In this document: positions 12,301 to 21,449 of the stretch, in pieces
How positions within the stretch are numbered: position 1 is the first letter of the stretch
How the letters are laid out: every line of letters starts with the position of its first letter
NCBI RefSeq assembly: GCF_022458985.1
Contig: NC_061772.1
Location: 31,448,006-31,512,005 of the forward strand
Direction: 5' to 3'
Length of the DNA: 64,000 nucleotides
From: Mugil cephalus
Taxonomy: Eukaryota > Chordata > Actinopteri > Mugiliformes > Mugilidae
The notes under the pieces: model-generated
Seen by the model: the letters and a program-made list of their open reading frames with translations, nothing else
Databases searched by the model: none
What the model was told of the DNA's origin: nothing
Position numbers and translations under genes: made by a program

Positions 12301-13495
12301 CGACCTCCACACACACAGGGAACCGACCTCAACACAGACAGGGAACCGACCTCAACACACACAGGGAACCGACCTCCACAGACACAGACACAGGGAACCG
12401 ACCTCAACACCTCAACACAGACAGGGAACCGACCTCAACACCTCCACACACACAGGGAACCGACCTCCACACCTCCACATGGAGAACCAACAGACGTGAG
12501 ACGGATGAAGATGAGGTTTGAGCAGTTTTTCATTCTCTGAACTTTAAATGTTCTTGTCTGACTTTTAAAGATGCCTGAAGTCCAACGATGTAAAAGTTCC
12601 CAAACAGAACCGACCATCAGGTTCTGAACCTCCAGGTTTTAGGAGGAAATATGAGGATGGGTCAGGACCAGAACCAAGACCAGAAGCGGTCTGTATATTC
12701 ATGTTCACGCTCTGAAATCATCTTCCAGTCTAAATAAAAACATCTGACGGTTTCACGTGATCAGATCTGAGACGTCTCACATGACACAACATTTAACATC
12801 TTTAAGGCTCAGGCATTTAATAAGACAGGACCAGGACCAGGACCAGGACCAGGACCAGGACCAGGACCTCATGGTGGTTCATGACTGATGCTGGTTTATT
12901 TTTAACAACCCCGCCTCCCAGAGTCCAGGCTGAACAAATCCCATACCAGACTCCATTAGGAAATGTGTCATTTTTTAGGAAGAAACACATGAGCATATTG
13001 TAAATGAATGTTTAAATATTTGGATTGGTTCGTGTTCAGTGTTGACAAACAAACATGTTGTTGAATAATCCACGCGTTGTCTAGTGGAGACGTCTCTTAT
13101 AAAAAAAACTTTAAAATACTTTTAAATGTGTTCAGAAGGAGGTCGATAAATGACATGATTTTTAAATGGAGTCTGGTGAGGATCAAAAAGCGACACCTGA
13201 GACTTTCAGCTCTTCGTTTTTAATTTAAACCGGTTCCTGACGTGGCCTCTCGGTCCGTTGAGGTTCGGTTCCGGTGATTGTTATAAAGTTGCCGGCGGGT
13301 CGCGACCCTATGACCCCTCCAGAGACCTACCTTCAGAGGCGCCTCCAGGAGCTTGTGGATCCCGGAGATCTGCTCGCTGAGCGGCTGGTCCTCCTCCACG
13401 TTGACCGTCGGAGGTCTCCGGGGTTCGGGGAAGTTGGTGCAGATGAACGGATCCGAGTCCTCCAGGTACTGGACCCGGCAGAGGATGGAAGCCAT
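6345..13495 (-). CDS. fhod1: formin homology 2 domain-containing protein, likely FHOD1; 5' part only, gene continues off the left edge
   Basis: FHOD formins nucleate and bundle actin downstream of Rho GTPases. Three coding exons are seen: 13331-13495 (ATG at 13495, 55 codons, phase 0), 8812-8918 and 6345-6409. All have AG/GT borders and phases that join, giving about 112 residues. The N-terminus reads [17 protein letters not shown], then [38 protein letters not shown] and [18 protein letters not shown]. These are the conserved start of the FHOD GTPase-binding/FH3 region. LEDC-LQVSP and VQYLED resemble FHOD1 more than FHOD3, and the neighbours nob1 and wdr59 are human 16q genes like FHOD1, so fhod1 is preferred; fhod3 is the alternative. 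Introns 1 (8919-13330) and 2 (6410-8811) are repeat-rich. The last visible exon ends in phase 1 at 6345, and no further exon was recognised in 1-6344, so the FH1, FH2 and DAD parts lie outside the window. Confidence 0.85.
6525..6543. repeat. poly-G run of 19
   Basis: Uninterrupted G19 between GAAT and TCTAAAA. The length may be a sequencing estimate. Confidence 0.85.
7268..7395. repeat. 15-mer minisatellite (TGCAGCCGTCCACCC)n
   Basis: About nine units of 12-15 bp (CTGCAGCCGTCC with CCC or ACC). Confidence 0.9.
8590..8685 (-). mobile_element. dispersed repeat family E end next to a (GGTCCT)n array
   Basis: On the minus strand reads GGTGTCAGACATACGGTCCA and then, after GACTCTAATGTGG, a short (GGACCA)n array at 8553-8590. 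It lies in intron 2 of the formin gene. Confidence 0.45.
8929..8966. repeat. short array (GGGACAAGGGACA) at the fhod1 exon 2 acceptor
   Basis: On the minus strand this is a TGTCCCTTGTCCC tract that leads straight into the acceptor CCCTAG at 8919. Confidence 0.8.
9103..9760. repeat. purine-rich minisatellite (GAGGAGAATAAAAAG)n
   Basis: About 660 bp with higher-order structure: the block near 9301-9450 recurs near 9470-9600. Lys/Glu-rich and Leu/Phe-rich open frames here are read-through. Confidence 0.94.
10200..10685. repeat. minisatellite (TATATGAGTAGTGGTGTA)n
   Basis: About 480 bp of TATATGAGTAGTGGTG and GTGTATATGAG units. Confidence 0.94.
10801..10980. repeat. 35-bp minisatellite, five units
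   Basis: Each unit reads ACCATTAGCATTAGCATC, ATGGTGCCAGTAGAAGG; the units are nearly identical. Confidence 0.93.
11085..11109. repeat. poly-G run of 25
   Basis: Uninterrupted G25 between TGTT and CCTAAG. Confidence 0.85.
11748..12472. repeat. minisatellite (ACAGGGAACCGACCTC)n with CA-rich spacers
   Basis: About 725 bp; GGGAACCGACCTC alternates with AACACCTC or CACACACAC. It lies in intron 1 of the formin gene. Confidence 0.94.
12490..13330. other. formin intron 1, 3'-proximal to exon 1, little seen
   Basis: Contains a short (GGACCA)n array at 12828-12868 and otherwise no recognised feature. Confidence 0.5.
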
Positions 13496-14330
13496 GGCCG
13501 AGACACCGCGACCCTGTAGCGGCTACCGGAGCGAGAGCGGGCGGTGCGAGAGTCCGAGCTCCGCTGGAAGAAAGTGAGTAATGAGGAGGAGCGGGGTCGA
13601 AGCCCGGCGCAATATACACAGACGCTTCCGCTGAGGCCCTTCCAAATAAAACACAGCAGCATAAACAAATAAAAGACTTTTTACAGATACTTTTATCTTA
13701 GATTTACTCTGCAGGGCGACAGCAACAGATCCAGATCTAAGAGACACCTCCAGACTTTCAGCATTAGTTTTAGTTTCAGTGCAACGAAGAACAAGTAAAT
13801 TAGGGGAATATTTACATTTAATAAACTGTCCTTTAGATATAAATATCAAAAATAAAATATTGTAAATCTATGAGCTACCACCTTTAAGTTTAAATATATT
13901 TCTTGCTAATTAAACCTTTTTTTAATTTAGAAAAAACAGGATAAACACGTTGCTCTGAACATTTACAGGTTTCTCACTGACAAACTACAGTCTACAATTT
14001 ATTTTACTCGTTTTATTTTCCTCGGTTATACAGTGATAACTTTACATGTATATATATGTTTAATCTTGTGTGCTGTGTGTTTTTCTTACTGTTTCTACCG
14101 TCGTTATTTATATTTACTGGCCACAGGTACAGAAATACAGTCACTAATTTTATCTAAAAATGAAATCAGGGTCTAATTCCTCTAATTCGTCCTTATAGAA
14201 ACAGGATGTGACATCACGGAGACCAGCATCCTCTATGTAAATGAATATATATATATATATATATATTATATTATATATATATTATATATATTACTTTTGC
14301 AATTATATGTGTCATGAACCCATGAGAAGT
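13496..14330. other. region upstream of the formin start
   Basis: The first 130 bp upstream of the ATG are GC-rich (promoter or 5' UTR candidate). The rest is AT-rich, with no gene seen before the nob1 3' end. Confidence 0.4.
14245..14290. repeat. (AT)n microsatellite
   Basis: ATATAT and TATTATAT runs between fhod1 and nob1. Confidence 0.85.
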
Positions 14331-14334
14331 GTCC

Positions 14335-14600
14335 CCTCCAGATGTTGGTCAGTGGCGCCCCCGTCTGGACGAGACAAAGACTCACATCAAGGCCACATTT
14401 CAAATCCAGACTCCACCAGAACCCTGTCTCAGCTGCTGCCTCTGATGGATCTCTACCTACCACTGGACCAGAACCAGGACCAGAACCAGGACCAGATGGC
14501 TGGAGACCTGGAGACATGATCCAGATTCAGGACCAGGATGGAAAGACTCCTCTTTATTTTGGAGACGGAGTCAGACGGGATCTGAACCCATCCTGAGTGG
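14335..14600 (+). mobile_element. dispersed repeat family C, copy 1 (between nob1 and fhod1)
   Basis: Contains CAGCTGCTGCCTCTGATGG and ATCTCTACCTACCACTGGAC, then CCTGGAGACATGATCCAGAT. Copies in the same orientation lie at 22262-22378 and 59278-59440. No coding potential shared between copies. Confidence 0.7.
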
Positions 14601-14878
14601 AGGTGTTGATGGAGGAGAACTGCTCAGTGTTATTAAAGCATCTTTTAAAGGAGCTTCCTGTTAGCTTAGCTTAGCACAAAGACTTGGAGCAGAGGGAAAC
14701 CAGTGGCATGGCTCCACCCAAGCAGCGTCTGAATAGATTTAAATGTGTGAACATTTGTAGAAATGATGGATTGTGTTTATTGGTTTGATTCCAGGTGATA
14801 TTTAAAGGAGCGTCCAGGCTGAGATCATCTGAATATTACAAATCAGTCTCTGAGGAAACATTCAACACAATATTATAA

Positions 14879-14884
14879 TTTATT
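14879..14884 (-). terminator. nob1: nob1 polyadenylation signal AATAAA (minus strand)
   Basis: TTTATT on the plus strand, about 120 bp beyond the nob1 stop codon at 15003. Confidence 0.6.
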
Positions 14885-15002
14885 ATCCAACACCAACAGT
14901 AACGTCCAGGTTGTAATGAACTGGCTGGTTCTCAGATGTCAGAGTGTCCGTGAACACACCAGCTGAGATGCGTTCGCTGCTTTAATTGAACTCAAAGCAT
15001 CT

Positions 15003-18000
15003 TCACTTCTTCTTGACGAACTTCTTGCGGGCGGCGTTGGGGTTGGCTCGCCGCCGCCCGCCGCCACATTGACCGTCTCGGATGTGCAGGTTGGCAGCTC
15101 GGCTGTAGATGTCGTTCTCACAGAACGGGGACCCTCCGGCCACGTAGTCCGGGTCGAAGACGTCCGTCTTCTGGCGAGCCTTCCGGGACAGTCTCTGCTG
15201 GGGCTGACGGAGGTCCTCCACCAGCTGAGGGTTGTTCCCATGTTTCCCTCCCTGAGGCAGCGGCAGCGAGTGCTGAAACAACACAGGTTCATCGTCATGT
15301 GGTTTTCATTGAGCCAATCAGAGAAAAGGAAACATCCTCAGGTCTAATCAGGGTCTAATGTGGTCTACAAGGTCCCCCCTCTGATCTGGTTTATTAGGAA
15401 CCATGAAGAAGAACAAGTGTCCTAATGTTTCTGATGTGATGATGTTGATGATGTTCTAATGTGACAAATACATGTTTACATTAGTTTAAGGACCAGGAAC
15501 CAGACATGAGACCAGAACCAGATATGAGACCAGAACCAGATATGAGACCAGGAACCAGATATGAGACCAGGAACCAGATATGAGACCAGGAACCAGACAT
15601 GATAAATAAAACTCTAGGGTTGAAATTTAGACTCTCCAGGTGTTTCAATGAGGCCTGTGACAGGTTAAGACTCACTGATGGGTCATTGACACACTGATAC
15701 CTAGCATCACATATCTGGAGCTAACCAGCTAGCCTCAGCTAACAGACACAGACAAATTTTAAATGTCTCAGTTATCTCAGAGTTTCTTCTTCAGTCTCAA
15801 TATTCCATCAAATACAAAAACAACTGATGTATCTGATCTAGTTTTTATCTTCTGGTTCCTTTAGAGTCTGTCCTCATGATTCTACATCAGCTATGAACCA
15901 CATGGAGACTGGACTCATAGAATCTGACCCTTTAGTCTCCATCTAGTGGTCTAATGGTGCTACTGCAGATAATACACACGATGCAGCCACCTAGTAGTAA
16001 CTGTTAGCTTAGCATTGATACGTAGCATGTAGCCTTGGTAACTGTTAGCTTAGCACTGCTATGTAGCATGTAGCCCTGGTAACTGTTAGCTTAGCACTGC
16101 TATGTAGCATGTAGCCCTGGTAACTGTTAGCTTAGCACTGCTATGTAGCATGTAGCCTTGGGCCCGGTTCTATTTCTGCCGTGTTGGGTTCTAATAGTCG
16201 CGTAGCGTCTCACCCTGAGCCCCCGCGCGTTCATCACTTTGGGGTTTTTGGAGAAGTGCATCTTGATGCTTCCGTCCTCGTTGACCGTCACCGCCAGCTT
16301 CTTCAGAGTTTTGTTTCCACAGTGCGGACAGAAGACTTTGTTCATGTTGCTGGTGGTCCTGAACGAAAAGAGCCGGGTTAAAGTGCAGTCTAGAGTCCTG
16401 GTCCTCATGGGACCGGGGGGAGCAGGGGGAGCAGGGGGAGCAGGGGGACCAGGGGGACCAGGATAAGGGGGACTGGGGGGACCGGGGGGACCGGGGGGAG
16501 CAGGGGGACCGGGGGGAGCAGGGGGACCAGGGGGACCGGGGGGACCAGGATAAGGGGGACCGGGGGACCAGGGGGACGGGGGGACCAGGATAAGGGGGAC
16601 CGGGGGGGACGGGGGACCAGGGGGACCAGGATAAGGGGGACCAGGGGGACCAGGGGGACTGGGGGGACCAGGATAAGGGGGACTGGGGGGACCGGGGGGA
16701 CCGGGGGGAGCAGGGGGACCGGGGGGAGCAGGGGGACCAGGGGGACCAGGGGGACCGGGGGGACCAGGATAAGGGGGACCAGGGGGACCAGGGGGACCGG
16801 GGGGACCAGGATAAGGGGGACCAGGGGGAGCAGGGGGAGCAGGGGGAGCAGGGGGACCAGGATAAGGGGGACCGGGGGGACCGGGGGGACCGGGGGGACC
16901 AGGGGGACCAGGGGGACCAGGGGGACCAGGGGGACCAGGGGGACCAGGGGGACCAGGGGGGACCAGGGGGGACCAGGTGGACCAGGGGGACCAGGGGGAC
17001 CAGGGGGGACCAGGGAGGGGACCAGGGGGACCAGGGGGACCAGGGGGACTGGGGGGACAGGGGGACCAGGGGGACTGGGGGGACCGGGGGGACTGGGGGG
17101 ACCAGGGGGACCAGGGGGACCGGGGGGACAGGGGGACAGGGGGACCAGGGGGACTGGGGGGACCGGGGGGACCAGGGGGGACCAGGGGGACCGGGGGGAC
17201 CAGGGGGGACCGGGGGGACCAGGGGGGACCAGGGGGACCGGGGGGACCAGGGGGACCAGGGGGACTGGGGGGACCGGGGGGACCAGGGGGACTGGGGGGA
17301 CAGGGGGGAGCGGTACTCACTTGAAGCAGGCGTGACACCTCAGGATGTGGTTCCTGGCCTGTTTGATCAACATCCCGTTCACAGACAGAACGTTGAGGCC
17401 CATCTGGATCAGAACGTTCTGGAAACACAAGAACATCTTTAACCCTCATGGTTCCTCTGGACGCGGCAAAATGAACACAAAGAAACAACTTCAACAACTA
17501 GAGCTGCTCTAAACTACCAACATTTAAACAGTTTTCAGGATTTGTCCCTTTAATAACAGTCTGATGATCTTTTCCATTAATAACCAGTAGGGGGCGGGGC
17601 TTTGGGGGGCGGGGCTGTGGGGACGGGGGGCGGAGTCCTGGACCAAGATTATTAATAAAGCTCATTTGATTGCATTAGTATTTTTATGTCGTTCCACATC
17701 CTCTCTCATAGACTCTGTTTCTAACCACATTTATTAATCACATTTACACCACGCGGGCAGTAAATGCATCATTAGAGCACATGACATGTGAGAGGAAAAG
17801 ATTTGGCTAAACAGAAAAGAATAAAAATGAGAGGAGGGAGATTTGTTTGAATCATGTGCTTGGAGAAAAGAGAATAATAATACCTGCATGGCGAAGTCGG
17901 TGGTCAAACATCCGACCACGACGTCGACTGGAGCCGTAGAATCAGCTGACTCCATCTTCACCTGCCTGATGTTACTGGGAGTGATCCACCCTCCTCCATC

Positions 18001-20915
18001 CTCCTCCTCCTCCTCCTCCTCCTGCTCCTGCTCCTCCTGCTCCGGTTCGTTCTCTTTGTCCTCGTCGTCTGATTGGTCTTCTGAAACTCTATGCCCCGCC
18101 CTCTCCTCTGTCTGTGCTGAGACTCCGCCCTCTTTCTGTAAACAACAACAGCAGCAGCAGCGTCAGGACTGGCTGCTGTGGGCCAATCAGAGTCCAGGAT
18201 GTTGGTGGGTCCAGACCCTCACCAGGAGCCCCAGCAGGTCCTCGTCCATGCTCGGGACCGGGTCTCTCCAGAACTGGAAGCTGTTGAAGGCGTCGCTGTC
18301 GGTCGTCGGTTTGTCTGAATCCACGTCTGGACTCTGAAACAGAACCGAGTTCATATGAAGACCTGAACCTCCGGGTCCTCCCAGACCCCATCATTCATCC
18401 ATTCATCTCATTCATGCTCCTGAACTCAGCTCAGATTATTAATGATGATGATGAACTGGTTCCTGATGAACTGATCAACCACTGAGAGATGATGATGTTT
18501 AAGTGGAGACAGAGTAGAAACCGTTTAGATTATGACTGATTCAAACTAGCGTCAAACCATTAGATGTTTAATCAGATCAATCTCCTTCATGTTTAATCTG
18601 TGTTGATGCGTTTCATTGTTGATGATCAAACAGACTCCATCTTTATGGGTTGGTTCTGCTGCTGCTGGTGCTAATGCTAACGCTAACGCTACTTGGACAA
18701 ACTGAGACACGTTCACAGTCGTTCTGCTTCATTAATCACATTAATCAAGATGATGATTAATTAACGTTAACGTTTTTTTTTGACAACATTAGTTTAAACT
18801 CTTTCTAGATGAGAGATGGATTTTAAAAGAGTCCAGACAGAGACTCTGGATTATTACAGTGTTTAAACTTGTAAAGCTCCTCATTCTGACTTAAACAGTA
18901 ATAATAATTAATAATGGGGAATCATTTGTTTCTGGGTAGAGCTGGTGTGATGCGTTCATGGTCTAGAGGACGCAGAAGGTCTAAGTGGTGCCTGGTTGCT
19001 GGGACTCACCAGTAGCCCCAGCAGGTCCCCCTCGATGCTCGGTAGCGTCTCTCTCCAGAACTGGAAGCTGTTGAAGGCGTCGCTGTCGGTTCGACTCGTC
19101 GTCTCCGTCTGTCGCACGTCTGCAGCTCCAGCAGGTTTCTACAATGTTCAGATTCACTTGATGAGGATTAATGACGTGGTTTGGTTCTTTTGATTCTACA
19201 TGAACATGGAGGAAACATCCATCTTCTTCTGGATCGTATAATGAGCTCGATGGTAGAATGTGATGACGTCCAGGAGAAATAAAATGTCCAAAGGTTGAAT
19301 TGTGTGAACGTTGCCTCCTGTAGTGAATCAGTAGCATTTTGGAGCCAGATTCACTTTAAAGATGTGGAGGAACTTTTTGGGTTCATGACCTGGAACCAGT
19401 TCTTACCTTGGAGGGGAAGTGGAAACCTGCAACGTTAACTGGAGCCTCTGGGTGGCGCTGTGTGCTCTGGATATTGACCTGGAACAGAAGACACTGAGGA
19501 TCAGGACTGAGGTTTGAACCCGGAGTCAGTTCACGGATCCAACTCCCCTCACATCTAAAGTAAAACTAAATCTGGACCAGGTCTGGGCCCTTTAATCTGG
19601 ATTAATCTGGATTAGTCCGGATTAATCTGGATTAATCTGGATTAGTCTGGACTAGTCTGGACTAGTCTGGACTAGTCTGGATTAATCTGGATTAGTCTGG
19701 ATTAATCTGGATTAATCTGGATTAGTCTGGATTAATCTGGACTAGTCTGGATTAATCTGGATCAGTCTGTATTAATCTGGATTAGTCTGGATTAATCTGG
19801 AGCAGTCTGGATTAATCTGGATTAGTCTGGATTAATCTGGATTAATCTGGAGCAGTCTGGAGCAATCTGGATTAATCTGGATTAGTCTGGATTAATCTGG
19901 ATTAATCTGGATTAGTCTGGATTAATCTGGATTAATCTGGAGCAGTCTGGATTAATCTGGATTAGTCCGGATTAGTCTGGATTACCTTGACCTGGGGCTC
20001 CGTCCTCAGGTGCTGGGACCCGACGTGCTCCAGCTCCAGCTGGTAGGTCAGAGCCAGGACTTTGATGTCGGTGGCTGAAAGACTCGGGTAGTCGCCGGTC
20101 TTCTTGGAGAACTCAGAGACTGGAGGAGACACGAGGACGTCAGAGACACACGGGGACACACGGGGACGCACGGGGACATGTTTATATAGGCTGGGGGGGG
20201 GTCACCATGTCTGATGTGCTCTGGGTGAGGCTCTCTGAAGTGGAGCTGGTAGGGGAGGAAGGCCAGACTCCTCCTGGTAGGTTTGTCTCTGATCTCGTCC
20301 ACCACGTCCTTCAGGGTGTAGATGTTCCTGCCGATGTCCTGAGACAAGAACCCAGACCAGGAACTTTACAGTCAACAGTACGGACCAGGAACCCGACACT
20401 GATCCACTCAACAGATTTCACGCGTATTATTCTGGATTCCGCTTAATTCACCTCGTATCTTAATTTTCTTATGTTGACATATTTTATATTTATTATTATA
20501 ACCTCTCATCTCATCACGCTGCCTGATGTTCTTCTACTGTCTGTCACTAATTAATTTAAGTCTAATTAGCAGAAAAGGAAACAGACATTTGACGGCTTCT
20601 CTGTTCCCAGATAATAAATCCAATAATTAATGAATTAAATAAAATCCACTTTAATGCTCCGTTAATAACGTCTCGGTTTCTCCGGAGGACGTGTGGACTC
20701 CCAGCGGCTCTCTGACGGCCTCCTCCCCGGGGAGCTGCGCTCTCCCTCCGGCCTGAACCACGGAAGCTCCGGCCTCCGCGGACCCTCCGCCGCTTCTCCT
20801 CCTCCGGCTGAAGCTCTTCTCGGAGCCCGGGGAGAGTTGGACTCACCTGGAGAGGAGTTTTCTTCAGAAACGCTGCTGCATCTGCGACAACATGCTCCAC
20901 CAGGGCGGCCGCCAT
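15003..20915 (-). CDS. nob1: RNA-binding protein NOB1 (PIN-domain endonuclease of 18S rRNA 3' maturation)
   Basis: NOB1 cuts site D at the 3' end of 18S rRNA in late pre-40S particles. Ten exons: 20847-20915, 20206-20338, 19986-20119, 19407-19478, 19010-19138, 18223-18333, 17884-18135, 17321-17418, 16214-16358, 15003-15272. All phases join, giving 1413 nt or 470 aa against 412 in human. The PIN domain opens with HVVADAAAFL (Asp12 aligns with the catalytic Asp) and continues through DIGRNIYTLKDVVDEIRDK and TGDYPSLSATDIKVLALTY. An acidic stretch precedes GGGWITPSNI. The zinc ribbon is C328-x2-C331 and C343-x2-C346 (CHACF, CPHCGNKT). The basic tail ends NPNAARKKFVKKK. The extra length comes largely from exons 5 and 6, which are tandem copies of each other. 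The start ATG lies in an AAGATGGCGGC context and is head-to-head with wdr59. Confidence 0.96.
15488..15602. repeat. minisatellite (CCAGATATGAGACCAGAA)n
   Basis: About six units of 18-19 bp in the last nob1 intron. Confidence 0.88.
16000..16160. repeat. 43-bp minisatellite with TTAGC motifs
   Basis: Four units reading TGGTAACTGTTAGCTTAGCA, CTGCTATGTAGCATGTAGCC, in the last nob1 intron. Confidence 0.9.
16410..17310. repeat. G-rich 9-mer array (GGGGGACCA)n filling nob1 intron 8
   Basis: About 900 of 962 intron bases (intron 16359-17320) are GGGGGACCA, GGGGGAGCA or GGGGGACTG units. Read in the nob1 direction they give a collagen-like GPP frame that joins exon 9 by chance; the true exon borders at 16358 and 17321 show it is intronic. 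Confidence 0.95.
18223..18333 (-). other. nob1: nob1 exon 6, second copy of the duplicated exon
   Basis: This 111-nt, phase 0-0 exon encodes SPDVDSDKPTT followed by a 26-residue block beginning DSDAFNSFQFWRDPVPSM and ending LLGLL. It is the closer match to the FWR-(N/D)P-(L/V)P motif of the mammalian protein, so it may be the ancestral copy. Seven of the eight differences from exon 5 change an amino acid. Confidence 0.88.
18640..18780 (-). mobile_element. dispersed repeat family B, inverted partial copy between nob1 exons 5 and 6
   Basis: Inverse of about 4488-4625 (GCTAACGCTAACGCTACTTG, then AAACTGAGACACGTTCACAG). It lies in the intron that separates the two duplicated nob1 exons. Confidence 0.65.
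19010..19138 (-). other. nob1: nob1 exon 5, first copy of a tandemly duplicated exon
   Basis: This 129-nt, phase 0-0 exon encodes KPAGAADVRQTETTSRT followed by a 26-residue block beginning DSDAFNSFQFWRETLPSI and ending LLGLL. The same block recurs in exon 6 (18223-18333). Over the shared 78 nt the two differ at 8 positions by my count (about 90% identity), and the first 36 nt are identical. The human family has one such block (a FWRNPLPNI-type motif). Both copies keep AG and GT borders and the same phase, so each can be used alone or together. Confidence 0.88.
19596..19983. repeat. 10-mer array (TCTGGATTAA)n in nob1 intron 3
   Basis: About 39 units alternating TCTGGATTAA, TCTGGATTAG and TCTGGAGCAG. 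On the nob1 strand the array begins at the third base of the intron. Confidence 0.94.
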
Positions 20916-21449
20916 CTTGACTCGATGAACTGCTGGGCCGCTGACCAATCAGAAGACAGGGAGCTGGGCCGCTGACCAATCAGAACAGGAAGCCCTTGTC
21001 GTGACGCGTAGAACATTTAAAGGGATATTTTGTGTCGGAAATTTAACAACACGAAAACAAATGAGAAAAAAAAAGGTTTTGTGTTTTAAGTTTATTGATG
21101 TTTTACACAGACTTAGCTGTGATTTTATAATTTTGTGTTTTACTGTACATTCTGTCACATAAATATACAGTTAGATAAATATAAAGAGCATTGCATCAGA
21201 ATGTGTTGTGATTAAAATATGGCCACGCACTCAAACAAAATGATTTTAAAAAAATACATCATATGAGATACAACTTTTCAAATTATATAAACACAAAATC
21301 ATAAAAATCAAATGAGCAAGAAACTACACTTTAATCGCGACTAACTTTACACGTCGAGTTGATCCGTGTTTTCTGAGTCTCGTTTTCCCCAGCGTTCATG
21401 AACGTAGCGCGAGGCCTCGTAGTCACGTGGTGTTTTGTTTACAGACAAG
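20916..21449. promoter_or_regulatory. head-to-head promoter region between nob1 and wdr59
   Basis: Only 534 bp separate the two start codons, which point outward. Next to nob1 the sequence GACCAATCAGAA occurs twice (about 20943 and 20974); on the nob1 strand these are inverted CCAAT boxes about 30 and 60 bp upstream of its ATG. Both start codons lie in AAGATGGCGGC, the YY1-type motif common at housekeeping starts. The middle (about 21040-21330) is AT-rich and shows nothing clear. Transcription starts were not determined. Confidence 0.7.
21424..21429 (+). promoter_or_regulatory. CACGTG E-box just upstream of wdr59
   Basis: A palindromic E-box in the context GTCACGTGGT lies 20 bp before the wdr59 ATG. 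The context matches 8 of 10 bases of the CLEAR element (GTCACGTGAC) bound by TFEB/MITF factors that drive lysosomal genes, which would suit a GATOR2 subunit. The functional reading is inference. Confidence 0.45.

Noticed and set aside
16127..17497. 456-codon minus-strand frame with a collagen-like GPP run fused to NOB1 sequence
   Set aside because: The middle is the (GGGGGACCA)n array of nob1 intron 8. Clean GT and AG borders at 17320 and 16359 join the true exons in phase.
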